Notes: generated by a model not told the origin, from the letters alone. Positions 42,448 to 51,795 are shown, counted from the stretch's first letter. The stretch: DNA of 64,000 nucleotides from Mycobacterium sp. ST-F2 (GCF_001905655.1 NZ_JMHT01000057.1:62001-126000), one strand, 5' to 3'. Made by a program: numbers and translations.

Positions 42448-43215
42448 ATGCGCTTCAATCCGCCACCCAACTGGCCGCCGTTTCCACCGGACTGGCAGCC
42501 CGGGCCGGACTGGCAACCGGATCCGTCCTGGCCACCGCTGCCACCGGGATGGGCGCTCTGGGTCGACGACCAACCCCGTTACGGCCCAACAGAACCGGGG
42601 CCACCGCACCGGTCCTCCGCGCGGAAGTGGTGGATCATGGGCGGCGCGGTGCTGGCCGTGGTCGCCCTGGTGGCAGGCGGCACGGTCGTCGCCACGCAGT
42701 TCGCACACCGCGACGAGGCAGCACCAGGGGCAACGACGACAACCCCGTTCAACGGCTTGACCATCGTGCCGACCCACCCGCCCGAGCCGACGGACTTCAC
42801 CTCTTGGAACCGCACCGGCGGCATCGACGCCACGTTCACCAACAACGGCCGGGCAGTACGCCTGTACACCCAAGACACCGCCGCCGCCCCGAAGCGTCTG
42901 ATCCAACCCGGTGACCCGGTGTGCTCACTGCGCTTCACCGGACGCGTCCGTGCCGTGGCGGGCGGCTACGGTATCGGGCTCACCACCGCCGGCAGCCCGG
43001 CCGACGCGGATCCGGGACCCATCCCAACGCCGCTCGACAACGATTGGCACACAATCGATGTCACGATCACCACGACCGGTGAGGTCTCGGTCGACCTCGA
43101 CGGCGCCGCCGCGCTGCGGCGCACACTGGCACCCGGCTGCGGCCGGCCTGCGATCAGAGTGTGGGACGGCGCAACGGAATTCGCCGACGTACTGGTCGGG
43201 CAGGTCGCCCCGTAA
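42448..43215 (+). CDS. Single-pass membrane protein with Trp/Pro-repeat N-terminus, function unknown
   Basis: 255 residues. Residues 1-45 repeat a W-x-P pattern about every eight residues (NWPPFPPDWQPGPDWQPDPS ...). A membrane helix lies near residues 61-84 (KWWIMGGAVLAVVALVAGG), followed by a Thr-rich linker and an extracytoplasmic domain with two cysteines (VCSLRF, PGCGRP) that could pair. It starts nine bases after rocD and may be read through from it, but no arginine-related role is evident. It is convergent with the SDR gene, one base away. Confidence 0.72.
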   Translation: MRFNPPPNWPPFPPDWQPGPDWQPDPSWPPLPPGWALWVDDQPRYGPTEPGPPHRSSARKWWIMGGAVLAVVALVAGGTVVATQFAHRDEAAPGATTTTPFNGLTIVPTHPPEPTDFTSWNRTGGIDATFTNNGRAVRLYTQDTAAAPKRLIQPGDPVCSLRFTGRVRAVAGGYGIGLTTAGSPADADPGPIPTPLDNDWHTIDVTITTTGEVSVDLDGAAALRRTLAPGCGRPAIRVWDGATEFADVLVGQVAP

Positions 43216-43216
43216 C

Positions 43217-44068
43217 TCAGTACTTCAGGACACCGCGGTCGACGGCGATCTGCATACCGGAGATGGTCGCCGACCCCGGGCCCGCAAGCCATGCCACGAC
43301 GTCGGAAACCTCGTCCGGCACCATGAATTCCGCGAGGCCCTGCTTGCCCTCGTGCGCGACGGGCTTGTACGGCATGGGCGCGAAGCTGTGCAGGTACGAC
43401 GGGAACTTGCCGAAAATCTCGCCCATGGCCGTCGATTCGATCATCGGCGTCATGACCGAGTACGGGTGGATCGAGTTGACCCGGATGCCGAACTCCCCCA
43501 CCTCGAGCGACAGCGAGTTCGTCAGGCCGACCAGGCCGAACTTGGACGCCGAGTAGTGGCCGTTGGCCGGTGTGGCCTTCAGGCCCGCCGACGAGCTGAC
43601 GATGATGATCGATCCGCCGTTACCGGCCTCGATCATGGCCGGAACGACGGCCCGGATGGTGCGCCAGGTACCCGACAGGTTGACGTCGACGACGCTGTCC
43701 CACTGCTCTTCTGAGATCTCGAACAGCCGGCCCCAGCTCAGCACGCCGGCATTGGCGACCAGGATGTCCAGCCGGCCGAACTGCTCGACACCATCGGCCA
43801 CCAACTGCTGCTGCGCGGCCAGGTCGCGGACGTCGACCTCGCGGGCCAGAACCTTGCGGCCCTCGGCTTCGACCAGACGCACCGTCTCGGCCAGGTCTTC
43901 CGACGTCGCCGGGCGGTACGAGATGGTGTCGGACACCGGGGCGCAGATGTCACTGGCGATGATGTCGGCACCCTCGCGCGCCAACCGGATGGCATGCGCC
44001 CGGCCCTGCCCGCGGGCAGCCCCGGTAATGAACGCCACCTTGCCTTCGAGTGCTCCGCCTGCCGCCAT
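43217..44068 (-). CDS. Mycofactocin-coupled SDR-family oxidoreductase
   Basis: 283 residues from ATG 44068 with AAGGGA six bases upstream; ATG 44083 is also possible. The cofactor motif is TGAARGQGRAHA, followed by DICAPVSDTISYRPATSEDL, the extended loop typical of SDRs holding non-exchangeable NAD and requiring mycofactocin. The catalytic set is VSSSAGL and Y-x3-K in GHYSASKFG. It resembles M. tuberculosis Rv0687. A KstR-like box lies upstream, suggesting a lipid or sterol alcohol substrate. Confidence 0.9.
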   Translation of the reverse strand: MAAGGALEGKVAFITGAARGQGRAHAIRLAREGADIIASDICAPVSDTISYRPATSEDLAETVRLVEAEGRKVLAREVDVRDLAAQQQLVADGVEQFGRLDILVANAGVLSWGRLFEISEEQWDSVVDVNLSGTWRTIRAVVPAMIEAGNGGSIIIVSSSAGLKATPANGHYSASKFGLVGLTNSLSLEVGEFGIRVNSIHPYSVMTPMIESTAMGEIFGKFPSYLHSFAPMPYKPVAHEGKQGLAEFMVPDEVSDVVAWLAGPGSATISGMQIAVDRGVLKY

Positions 44069-44135
44069 TGCCAGTCCCTTCATGACATCTCGCCGGAATC
44101 CGTGCCGGCATCCACCGCCACGCTAGCAGCCAAAC

Positions 44136-44149
44136 TGGAACGTGTTCTA
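44136..44149. promoter_or_regulatory. KstR-like operator upstream of the mycofactocin-coupled SDR
   Basis: TGGAACGTGTTCTA fits TNNAACNNGTTNNA, the KstR consensus of mycobacterial sterol catabolism, on both strands. It lies 68 bases before the SDR start at 44068 and after the stop of the SHOCT gene. Other TetR proteins bind similar GAAC/GTTC sites. Confidence 0.62.
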
Positions 44150-44175
44150 GTGGCTCCCTGAGGCGGGCCCTACGG

Positions 44176-45003
44176 CTACAACTCGGCGATGATCTGGGCC
44201 CGCTTTGCGGCGTACTCGTCCTCGCTGATGGTGCCCATCGCACGCAGCGTCTCGATCTCCTGCAGCCGCTGAGCTGTCGATGGCGCCGGCGGTGCCACGA
44301 TGGGCGGCGCCGCCGGCGCCTGTGCCGGTGCCGGCTCCCGCTCGGCGGCCGTGGCCTGACGGACCACGGCCATCACCTGTTGCCGCACCGCCGGGTTGGA
44401 CCGCAGGTCCGCGATGCTCTCGAGCGCTACGCCATTGGTCTTGAGAATCTGCAGGATGGCCATGATCGGACCCGAGCGTCCGGTCAGATCGTAGGTCCGG
44501 CCGTCCTGCTCCGACGTCAGCCGGACCGGCATCATGCCTGACACCAAAGCGCTTCTCTGCCAATCGATGTGGAACTTGTTGGTCGTCGGATCGACCAGCA
44601 CCACGAGCTTGCGGGACGTGATCATCGGCAGCCGGCTCACCGAGGCGAGCACCTTGTCCTGTGCCTGGAAGGGCGCCAGACCCGGCCCCGAGATTTGCAG
44701 GTTGAGCTTCACCAGCGGCTGGTCGTTGACCCGGGTTCCGGTTTCACCGATCCCGGTCACCTCTGCCAGCGCCAGGACTCCGTGGGCCTCCATCTCCAGC
44801 CGATCCGCCTGGGCCTTCGCCCCGAAACTCGCCAGCCCCAGCGCGACCAGTACGTCGATGGCCGTGACCAGCAGACCGGTCCAGAACATCCACTTCAACA
44901 GTTCGTCCTGGCCGGTGTAGAAATACACCGCCAGGAAGATGGGGCCCACGAGTCCGCCGCACAGCAGGACCATGACCTGAGCCTTGAGGTAACGCACCAA
45001 CAT
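44176..45003 (-). CDS. Membrane protein with C-terminal SHOCT domain
   Basis: 275 residues from ATG 45003, ten bases after AAGGAG; GTG 45012 is too close to it. Two N-terminal membrane helices (about 8-30 and 38-58) precede a soluble region. A proline-rich linker (about 222-243) leads to the terminal SHOCT domain RLQEIETLRAMGTISEDEY, a short helical module found at protein termini. The role is unknown, possibly oligomerisation or envelope regulation. Confidence 0.8.
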   Translation of the reverse strand: MLVRYLKAQVMVLLCGGLVGPIFLAVYFYTGQDELLKWMFWTGLLVTAIDVLVALGLASFGAKAQADRLEMEAHGVLALAEVTGIGETGTRVNDQPLVKLNLQISGPGLAPFQAQDKVLASVSRLPMITSRKLVVLVDPTTNKFHIDWQRSALVSGMMPVRLTSEQDGRTYDLTGRSGPIMAILQILKTNGVALESIADLRSNPAVRQQVMAVVRQATAAEREPAPAQAPAAPPIVAPPAPSTAQRLQEIETLRAMGTISEDEYAAKRAQIIAEL

Positions 45004-45056
45004 TCCAGCCACGCTCCTTGATCAGCCGAATCGCTGCGGCGAACTCTAGTGTGGCG

Positions 45057-45776
45057 TCAGTCGGTCAACACGTCCAACAGGACGAACGAGAAGTTGTCGG
45101 CGGCGCCGTTGGCCCGCGCCGTGCCGATGATGATGGCCGAACCGTCGCCCCGGTCGTTGCACGCGGTGGCGGCCTGCAGATCGTGATGGTCCATCTGGCC
45201 ATGCACGCCGTCCGAGCACATCAGGTAACTACCCGACTGCAGGGGCGTCGCGGTCAGGTGCGGCACGATGGGCACGCCCTGCCCCAGCGACTGGGTGATG
45301 ATGTTGGTGGGCCGCCCCGAGGCGTCGAGTACGGCGTCGTCGACCGACACCTGCGTCAGCGCCTCGCCTGCGACCGAATACACCCGGCTGTCCCCCACGT
45401 TGAAGACAATCACCTCGTCGGCGGTCAGGCACACCCCAGCGACGGTGGTGCCCATCCCGGCCAGCTCGGTGTCCCTGCCCATGTCGTAGAGCCAGTCACT
45501 GACATACGACAGCGACGACGTGATGTCGTCGCCGCCCGTCCATCCGGGCGACATGGTCGCGATCATGCTCAGCGCCGTCCGGCTCGCGACGTCGCCGCCG
45601 ACGTGGCCACCCATGCCGTCACAGACCGCGCAGACGAACGGCGACCCGGGCTGCATGCGCATGTCCACCAGGACACCGTTGTGTGTCTGGCTGACCCAGC
45701 CGCCGACCATCACGGCGTCTTCATTGCGCTTCCGCCGCAGACCGGTATCGGTGAATGCGCGCACGTTCACCCGCAC
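45057..45776 (-). CDS. PP2C-family serine/threonine protein phosphatase
   Basis: 239 residues from a GTG near 45776; nearby GTGs at 45770 and 45764 are alternatives. The PP2C motifs appear in order: RKRNEDAVMV, AVCDGMGGHVGGDVAS, GMGTTVAGV, VFNVGDSRVYS and MCSDGVHGQ, with the metal-binding aspartates intact. It is soluble, unlike membrane-bound PstP, so it is an additional phosphatase. It dephosphorylates Ser/Thr kinase targets, but no kinase gene is adjacent. Confidence 0.9.
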   Translation of the reverse strand: MRVNVRAFTDTGLRRKRNEDAVMVGGWVSQTHNGVLVDMRMQPGSPFVCAVCDGMGGHVGGDVASRTALSMIATMSPGWTGGDDITSSLSYVSDWLYDMGRDTELAGMGTTVAGVCLTADEVIVFNVGDSRVYSVAGEALTQVSVDDAVLDASGRPTNIITQSLGQGVPIVPHLTATPLQSGSYLMCSDGVHGQMDHHDLQAATACNDRGDGSAIIIGTARANGAADNFSFVLLDVLTD

Positions 45777-45867
45777 GACAGGCCATCCCTCATCGTGTTC
45801 CCCTCCATCGCGAACGATCCTGCCATCCTGCCGGTGAAAGCACTGCGCCGACACCTCTTTCTCACCG

Positions 45868-45926
45868 TTGAGCCTGCGTTGACGGCACCCGCTACTCGCA
45901 CTTCTGCGCCGTAGCCGCGGAGTCAA
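45868..45926 (-). repeat. Solitary copy of the 59-bp palindrome-ended repeat
   Basis: Read on the minus strand it starts TTGACTCCGCGGCTACGGCG, contains CGGCGCAGAAGTGCGAGTA and ends CAGGCTCAA; length is exactly 59 bases. It lies in the 226-base gap upstream of the PP2C gene and downstream of tuf. Confidence 0.82.
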
Positions 45927-45952
45927 CGGCAATTGCATGTGCCGCACAACAA

Positions 45953-45984
45953 AGCGCCGCCCACCCTTTCGGGTGAGCGGCGCT
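45953..45984 (-). terminator. Terminator of the str operon (after tuf)
   Basis: A 14-bp stem with one mismatch, AGCGCCGCCCACCC / GGGTGAGCGGCGCT, around a TTTC (GAAA on the transcript) tetraloop, 18 bases after the tuf stop, followed on the minus strand by TTTG. Confidence 0.82.
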
Positions 45985-46002
45985 CCGCTGGGAAAAACTA
46001 GA

Positions 46003-47193
46003 TCACTTGATGATCTTGGTGACGCGACCCGCGCCGACGGTACGACCGCCCTCACGGATGGCGAAACGCAGACCCTCGTCCATGGCGACCGGCTGGATCA
46101 GCACGACGGAGATGTCGGTGTTGTCACCGGGCATGACCATCTCGGTGCCCTCGGGCAGGGTAACCACGCCGGTCACGTCCGTGGTACGGAAGTAGAACTG
46201 CGGGCGGTAGTTGTTGAAGAACGGCGTGTGGCGGCCGCCCTCGTCCTTGGACAGGATGTAGACGCTGCCCTCGAACTCGGTGTGCGGGGTGGTGGTGCCG
46301 GGCTTCACGACGACCTGGCCACGCTCGACCTCTTCGCGCTTGATACCACGAACCAGCAGACCGACGTTGTCGCCGGCCTGGCCCTGGTCGAGCAGCTTGC
46401 GGAACATCTCGACACCGGTGACGGTGGTCTTGGTCGTGGTCGGGCGGATGCCGACGATCTCGACCTCTTCGTTGACGTTGATCACGCCACGCTCGACACG
46501 GCCGGTCACCACGGTGCCACGACCGGTGATGGTGAAGACGTCCTCAACGGGCATCAGGAACGGCTTGTCGGTCTCGCGAACCGGGTCCGGGATGGACTCG
46601 TCGACGGCCTCCATGAGCTCCTCGACGGACTTGACCCAGGTCGGGTCGCCCTCGAGCGCCTTCAGCGCCGAGACGCGGACCACGGGGGCCTCCTCGTCGA
46701 AGTCCTGAGCCGACAGCAGCTCGCGGACCTCCATCTCGACGAGCTCCAGGAGCTCCTCGTCCTCAACCATGTCGGACTTGTTCAGCGCGACGAGGATGTA
46801 GGGCACGCCGACCTGGCGGGCGAGCAGCACGTGCTCACGGGTCTGCGGCATCGGGCCGTCGGTGGCGGCGACCACGAGGATTGCGCCGTCCATCTGGGCG
46901 GCACCGGTGATCATGTTCTTGATGTAGTCCGCGTGACCGGGGGCGTCCACGTGGGCGTAGTGGCGCTTGTCGGTCTGGTACTCAACATGCGAGATGTTGA
47001 TGGTGATACCGCGCTGACGCTCCTCGGGCGCGTTGTCGATCTGGTCGAATGCGCGCGATTCGTTCAAATCGGGGTACTTGTCGTGCAGAACCTTGGTGAT
47101 TGCTGCAGTCAGCGTGGTCTTGCCGTGGTCAACGTGACCGATGGTCCCGATGTTGACGTGCGGCTTCGTCCGCTCGAACTTCGCCTTCGCCAC
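46003..47193 (-). CDS. tuf: Elongation factor Tu
   Basis: 396 residues. GTP-binding motifs GHVDHGKTTL, DAPGHADY and NKSDMV are intact, followed by domains 2 and 3. EF-Tu delivers aminoacyl-tRNA to the ribosome. The 90 bases after fusA lack an obvious terminator, so it is probably part of the str transcript. Confidence 0.99.
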   Translation of the reverse strand: MAKAKFERTKPHVNIGTIGHVDHGKTTLTAAITKVLHDKYPDLNESRAFDQIDNAPEERQRGITINISHVEYQTDKRHYAHVDAPGHADYIKNMITGAAQMDGAILVVAATDGPMPQTREHVLLARQVGVPYILVALNKSDMVEDEELLELVEMEVRELLSAQDFDEEAPVVRVSALKALEGDPTWVKSVEELMEAVDESIPDPVRETDKPFLMPVEDVFTITGRGTVVTGRVERGVINVNEEVEIVGIRPTTTKTTVTGVEMFRKLLDQGQAGDNVGLLVRGIKREEVERGQVVVKPGTTTPHTEFEGSVYILSKDEGGRHTPFFNNYRPQFYFRTTDVTGVVTLPEGTEMVMPGDNTDISVVLIQPVAMDEGLRFAIREGGRTVGAGRVTKIIK

Positions 47194-47283
47194 TTCTGTG
47201 TCCTCCTGGACTTGTTGGTGCTTTGGTTAAGCAGTGTTGATGTGTTCAGTTATGTGGTCTGCCGCAGCAGAACGGGTCAGAGA

Positions 47284-49386
47284 CTACTGGCCCGTCGCCT
47301 TGGCGATGATCTCCTTCGACACGTTCGCAGGAACTTCTGCGTACGAGTCGAACACCATGGAGTAGTTCGCCCGGCCCTGGGTCTTCGACCGAAGGTCGCC
47401 GACGTAGCCGAACATTTCGGACAGCGGAACCTGTGCCTTGACGACACGCGCACCGCTGCGCTCCTCCATGGCCTGGATCTGGCCACGGCGGGAGTTCAGG
47501 TCGCCGATCACGTCGCCCATGTAATCCTCGGGCGTGGTGACCTCGACGGCCATGATCGGTTCCAGGATGACCGGCTGCGCACCCTGCGCAGCCTTCTTCA
47601 GTGCCTGCGAACCAGCGACCTTGAAGGCCATTTCCGACGAGTCGACGTCGTGGTAGGCGCCGTCGAGCAGCGTCACCTTCAGGTTCACCAGCGGGTAGCC
47701 GGCCAGGATGCCGTACTGCATGGCGTCCTGCGCACCGGCATCCACCGACGGGATGTACTCACGCGGGATGCGGCCACCGGTGACCTTGTTCTCGAACTCG
47801 TAGGTCGCGCCATCTTCGCCGACGAACGGGTCGAGGTTGATGATGACCTTGGCGAACTGGCCCGAACCACCGGTCTGCTTCTTGTGGGTGTACTCCACGT
47901 TCTGCACCGACTTGCGGATGGTCTCACGGTAGGCCACCTGCGGCTTACCGACGTTGGCCTCGACCTTGAACTCACGACGCATGCGGTCCACCAGGATGTC
48001 CAGGTGGAGCTCGCCCATACCGCCGATGACGGTCTGGCCGGTCTCCTGGTCCAGGTGCACCTTGAAGGTCGGGTCTTCTTCGGCGAGCTTCTGGATCGCC
48101 GTACCCAGCTTCTCCTGGTCGCTCTTGGTCTTGGGCTCGATGGCCACCTCGATAACCGGGTCCGGGAAGGTCATGGACTCCAGCACGATCTGGTTGGCCG
48201 GGTCGCACAGGGTGTCACCGGTGGTGGTGTCCTTGAGGCCGATGACCGCGTAGATGTGGCCGGCAGCGGCCGACTCGACCGGGTTCTCCTTGTTGGAGTG
48301 CATCTGGAACAGCTTGCCCAGACGCTCCTTCTTGCCCTTGGTCGAGTTGATGACCTGAGCACCGGAGTCGACCTTGCCCGAGTAGACGCGGACGTAGGTC
48401 AGCTTGCCGAAGAACGGGTGCGTGGCGACCTTGAACGCCAGACCCGAGAACGGCTCGTCGGCCGACGGCTTGCGCGAGATGATCTCGTCTTCCTTGCCCG
48501 GGACGTGGCCTTCGGCGGCCGCGACGTCCAGCGGGGTCGGCAGGTAGTCGATGACCGCGTCGAGCATGGGCTGCACGCCCTTGTTCTTGAACGCGGAACC
48601 ACACAGCACCGGGTAGGCGGCGCTGGTGACGGTCAGCTTGCGCAGGCCGGCCTTGATCTCATCGATGGTCAGCTCTTCGCCGCCCAGGTACTTCTCCATG
48701 AGCTCGTCGTCGGTCTCGGCGACGGCCTCGATCATGGCGGTGCGGTACTCCTCGGCCTTCTCCTGAAGGTCGGCCGGGATGTCGACGACGTCGTACTTCT
48801 CACCGAGCTTGGTCTCGCCGCGCCACACCTTGGCCTTCATCTCGACCAGGTCGACGACGCCCTCGAAGTCACCTTCGGAGCCGATCGGGAGCTGGATCGG
48901 GATGACGTTCGCGCCCAGGCGGTCCTTCATGGTCTGGACCGAGAAGTAGAAGTCGGCGCCCAGCTTGTCCATCTTGTTGACGAAGCAGATGCGCGGCACG
49001 TCGTACTTGTCGGCCTGGCGCCACACCTGCTCGGACTGCGGCTCCACACCTTCTTTGCCGTCGAACACGGCGACGGCACCGTCGAGCACGCGCAGCGAAC
49101 GCTCCACCTCGACGGTGAAGTCGACGTGGCCCGGGGTGTCGATGATGTTGATCTGGTTGTCGTTCCAGAAACAGGTGGTGGCAGCGGAGGTGATGGTGAT
49201 ACCACGCTCCTGCTCCTGCTCCATCCAGTCCATGGTGGCCGCGCCGTCATGGACCTCACCGATCTTGTACGAGATACCGGTGTAGAAGAGGATGCGCTCG
49301 GTCGTCGTCGTCTTGCCGGCGTCGATGTGCGCCATGATGCCGATGTTGCGGACCTTGTTCAGGTCGGTCAGCACGTCCTGTGCCAC
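47284..49386 (-). CDS. fusA: Elongation factor G
   Basis: 700 residues. Motifs HIDAGKTTTTERILFYTG, DTPGHVDFT and NKMDKLGADF are followed by domains II-V, including the domain IV-V region HDVDSSEMAFKVAGS. EF-G drives translocation. A gap of 110 bases separates it from rpsG. Confidence 0.99.
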   Translation of the reverse strand: MAQDVLTDLNKVRNIGIMAHIDAGKTTTTERILFYTGISYKIGEVHDGAATMDWMEQEQERGITITSAATTCFWNDNQINIIDTPGHVDFTVEVERSLRVLDGAVAVFDGKEGVEPQSEQVWRQADKYDVPRICFVNKMDKLGADFYFSVQTMKDRLGANVIPIQLPIGSEGDFEGVVDLVEMKAKVWRGETKLGEKYDVVDIPADLQEKAEEYRTAMIEAVAETDDELMEKYLGGEELTIDEIKAGLRKLTVTSAAYPVLCGSAFKNKGVQPMLDAVIDYLPTPLDVAAAEGHVPGKEDEIISRKPSADEPFSGLAFKVATHPFFGKLTYVRVYSGKVDSGAQVINSTKGKKERLGKLFQMHSNKENPVESAAAGHIYAVIGLKDTTTGDTLCDPANQIVLESMTFPDPVIEVAIEPKTKSDQEKLGTAIQKLAEEDPTFKVHLDQETGQTVIGGMGELHLDILVDRMRREFKVEANVGKPQVAYRETIRKSVQNVEYTHKKQTGGSGQFAKVIINLDPFVGEDGATYEFENKVTGGRIPREYIPSVDAGAQDAMQYGILAGYPLVNLKVTLLDGAYHDVDSSEMAFKVAGSQALKKAAQGAQPVILEPIMAVEVTTPEDYMGDVIGDLNSRRGQIQAMEERSGARVVKAQVPLSEMFGYVGDLRSKTQGRANYSMVFDSYAEVPANVSKEIIAKATGQ

Positions 49387-49496
49387 GGCTAGATTCCCAC
49401 TCTTTCAGTTGCTTTGGTGTGTCCGCGTCGCCCAGACAGGGCGGTCAGTTGTGAATCAGATGCGCCGGCCGCCGACATTGGCGGCCGGCGATTGAG

Positions 49497-49967
49497 TCAC
49501 CAGCGGTAGTGCGCGAAGGCCCGGTTCGCCTCGGCCATCTTGTGGGTGTCCTCGCGTCGCTTGACGGCGGCACCCAGGCCATTGCTGGCATCCAGGATTT
49601 CGTTGGCCAGGCGCTCGACCATGGTCTTCTCGCGGCGAGCCTTCGAGAAGCTGACCAGCCAGCGCAGCGCCAGCGTGGTCGAGCGGTCCGGACGAACCTC
49701 GACCGGCACCTGGTAGGTCGCGCCACCGACACGGCGGCTGCGGACCTCGAGGGACGGCTTGACGTTGTCCATGGCGCGCTTCAGCGTCACGACCGGGTCG
49801 GTGCCGGTCTTCTCGCGAGCCTGCTCCAGGGCGCCGTAGACGATGCGCTCAGCCAGCGACTTCTTGCCGTCCAGCAGCACCTTGTTGACCAGCTGGGTGA
49901 CCAGCTGAGAACCGTAGACCGGGTCGTTGACCAGCGGCCGCTTCGGCGCGGGGCCCTTGCGTGGCAT
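49497..49967 (-). CDS. rpsG: 30S ribosomal protein S7
   Basis: 156 residues. MPRKGPAPKRPLVNDPVYGS and KPSLEVRSRRVGGATYQVPVEV in part are diagnostic. S7 nucleates assembly of the small-subunit head. It overlaps the rpsL stop at TAATG. Confidence 0.98.
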   Translation of the reverse strand: MPRKGPAPKRPLVNDPVYGSQLVTQLVNKVLLDGKKSLAERIVYGALEQAREKTGTDPVVTLKRAMDNVKPSLEVRSRRVGGATYQVPVEVRPDRSTTLALRWLVSFSKARREKTMVERLANEILDASNGLGAAVKRREDTHKMAEANRAFAHYRW

Positions 49968-50341
49968 TAGCTCTTCTCCTTCTTGGCGCCGTAACGGCTG
50001 CGTGCCTGCTTGCGGTTCTTGACACCCTGGGTGTCCAGCGAGCCGCGGATGATCTTGTAGCGCACACCGGGGAGGTCCTTCACACGACCACCACGCACGA
50101 GCACCATCGAGTGCTCCTGGAGGTTGTGGCCTTCACCCGGGATGTAGGCCGTGACCTCAACCTGGCTCGTCAGCTTCACGCGGGCGACCTTGCGCAGCGC
50201 CGAGTTCGGCTTCTTGGGGGTGGTGGTGTACACGCGGGTGCACACACCACGACGCTGCGGGCTGCCCTTGAGTGCCGCGGTCTTGACCTTGGCGGTCTTG
50301 TCGTGGCGACCCTTGCGGACCAGCTGGTTGATGGTTGGCAT
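49967..50341 (-). CDS. rpsL: 30S ribosomal protein S12
   Basis: 124 residues. The streptomycin-related positions K43 (TTTPKKPNS) and K88 (GRVKDLPGV) are both lysine, the wild-type sensitive state. It is the first gene of the str operon and sits in the decoding centre. Confidence 0.99.
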   Translation of the reverse strand: MPTINQLVRKGRHDKTAKVKTAALKGSPQRRGVCTRVYTTTPKKPNSALRKVARVKLTSQVEVTAYIPGEGHNLQEHSMVLVRGGRVKDLPGVRYKIIRGSLDTQGVKNRKQARSRYGAKKEKS

Positions 50342-50640
50342 CTATCGGCTTTCTGTGTTGCGTGTCGTACTGCGGTTTAAGTCTCTGTACTGCGGTTTTC
50401 GTCCGATCGCATACCCCGCGTCCGGGCGTGTCGCACGAGGCCAGGCACAGACCTTGCGGTGCACCACGGACATGCGAATTGGCCCGGCGTGCAGGCTTGC
50501 CTACAAACACAATGAATGCAAGCGCCCAGTCGGCCAGGCACGAACCACCACGATACCAGTACGGACCGCCACGATCCAAACCCGCCCAGAGGACTCAAAC
50601 CGCAGGTCAGAGCCGTGGAGCCAGGACCGTGACGAACACC
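50342..50640 (-). promoter_or_regulatory. str operon upstream region with a candidate promoter at 50550-50579
   Basis: This 299-base stretch holds no gene. On the minus strand TTGGAT (50579-50574), 18 bases, TATCGT (50555-50550) is the best promoter match and resembles the TTGGAG/TACTAT element upstream of rplN. It would give a leader of roughly 200 bases before rpsL. Confidence 0.42.
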
Positions 50641-51795
50641 TTACAGATGGCGGGACGCCCGTCGACCCATCAGAACCACTCCGAGGATGACCGCGAAGAT
50701 CACCACCAGACCGCCACCGACAACCGCAATCCGCGGCACCGACCAGAACGACGGCGCGATCTGTTTCGTCTGCACCGATTCCACGGATACCGGCAGCGGA
50801 AGGGGCCCGCCGGCCACCACCGCGGCGAACGACTTGGCCGAATCAGCGGTGAACTGCCCATGGATCTGGGTGCGGCCGGTCGTGATGGGTTCCAGCAGCG
50901 CCGGCGCGCTGACCACCTGCGTGTCGACGACGAAAGCAGTCCGGGTGCCGATGTTGGCCGCCGTGAACGTCGACCAGATGTCAGCGGCCTTGTCGTCGAA
51001 CGTCACGAAGACGACGTAGTCGCCGCGCTGCCCGCCCTGCCGGGCCGACGCATCCTTGATCTGGTCGCCGCCGATGATCGACTTGTCCAGTAGGTAGACC
51101 TGTTTGCGGTCGTCGGAGCACGTCACCAGCGGCAGGTTCGGGTCGTCCTGGTCGGCCAGCAGGTCCGGCTGATCGCAGCGGGTGGCCTGGAACTGCAGCG
51201 CCAGCAGTTGAATCTGCGGCTGCTTACTCTGCCGGAGTTCTTTCTCGTCGGCGATGCGCTGACTGTCGGCAACCTGCGGGGTCCGGGGCGCCGTCGTCGC
51301 ATCGGGCTTGGCCGCGATCGTGTGGATCACCGGCCTTATATAGAGGCGGCCGACGGTGGCCACCCCCCGCAGCTGGGCCTCGGTCACGTCGGTGGCTGTG
51401 ACCTTGAGGGTGGTGCCGTCGAGCCGGACCGCCACGCCATGACCGCCGAGGTGGCGGACCCGCGATTCGAGGGCCTTGCGCGTTCCTTCGAGCGCGTCGG
51501 GCGTCGTGGCCGAGCCCCGCTCGGGCTGCACCGCGAACGTGGCGTCGACAACCGGTCGAGGTGGGGCGGCCCGCCAAATGTCCTTGGTGACGAAGACGAC
51601 CACGCCATAGCTCAGGACCAGCACCGCCAAGACGATGCCGACGAGCCACCGCGGCACCCCTGGCCGGTTCACGGGAACTGTCGCCTGCGGTTGCCATTGC
51701 GGCACCTGCGGTTGCCACGGCGGCTGCGCACCGTGCGGCATTGCTGGCGGCGGCATGCCGGGCGCCGACTGCCACGCGTTCGGGTCGTCCGACAT
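50641..51795 (-). CDS. Membrane protein with SecD-like extracytoplasmic (P1 head) domain
   Basis: 384 residues from ATG 51795. A Pro/Gln/Trp-rich cytoplasmic tail (1-48, with repeated WQPQ) precedes one membrane helix (about 50-68). The large outer domain ends in a region much like the SecD P1 head: NIGTRTAFVVDTQVVSAPAL, TTGRTQIHGQFTADSA and GPLPLPV. A final helix lies near 352-375. True SecD has six helices, so this is not a complete translocase subunit. It is divergent from a plus-strand cluster of proline-rich membrane proteins. Confidence 0.78.
   Translation of the reverse strand: MSDDPNAWQSAPGMPPPAMPHGAQPPWQPQVPQWQPQATVPVNRPGVPRWLVGIVLAVLVLSYGVVVFVTKDIWRAAPPRPVVDATFAVQPERGSATTPDALEGTRKALESRVRHLGGHGVAVRLDGTTLKVTATDVTEAQLRGVATVGRLYIRPVIHTIAAKPDATTAPRTPQVADSQRIADEKELRQSKQPQIQLLALQFQATRCDQPDLLADQDDPNLPLVTCSDDRKQVYLLDKSIIGGDQIKDASARQGGQRGDYVVFVTFDDKAADIWSTFTAANIGTRTAFVVDTQVVSAPALLEPITTGRTQIHGQFTADSAKSFAAVVAGGPLPLPVSVESVQTKQIAPSFWSVPRIAVVGGGLVVIFAVILGVVLMGRRASRHL

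Noticed and set aside
45937..49392. 1151-residue plus-strand open frame opposite tuf and fusA
   Set aside because: Despite its length it is antisense to two highly conserved genes and consists of Leu/Val/Asp/Gly-rich repeats with no domain; strong codon bias of tuf and fusA keeps the opposite strand open.
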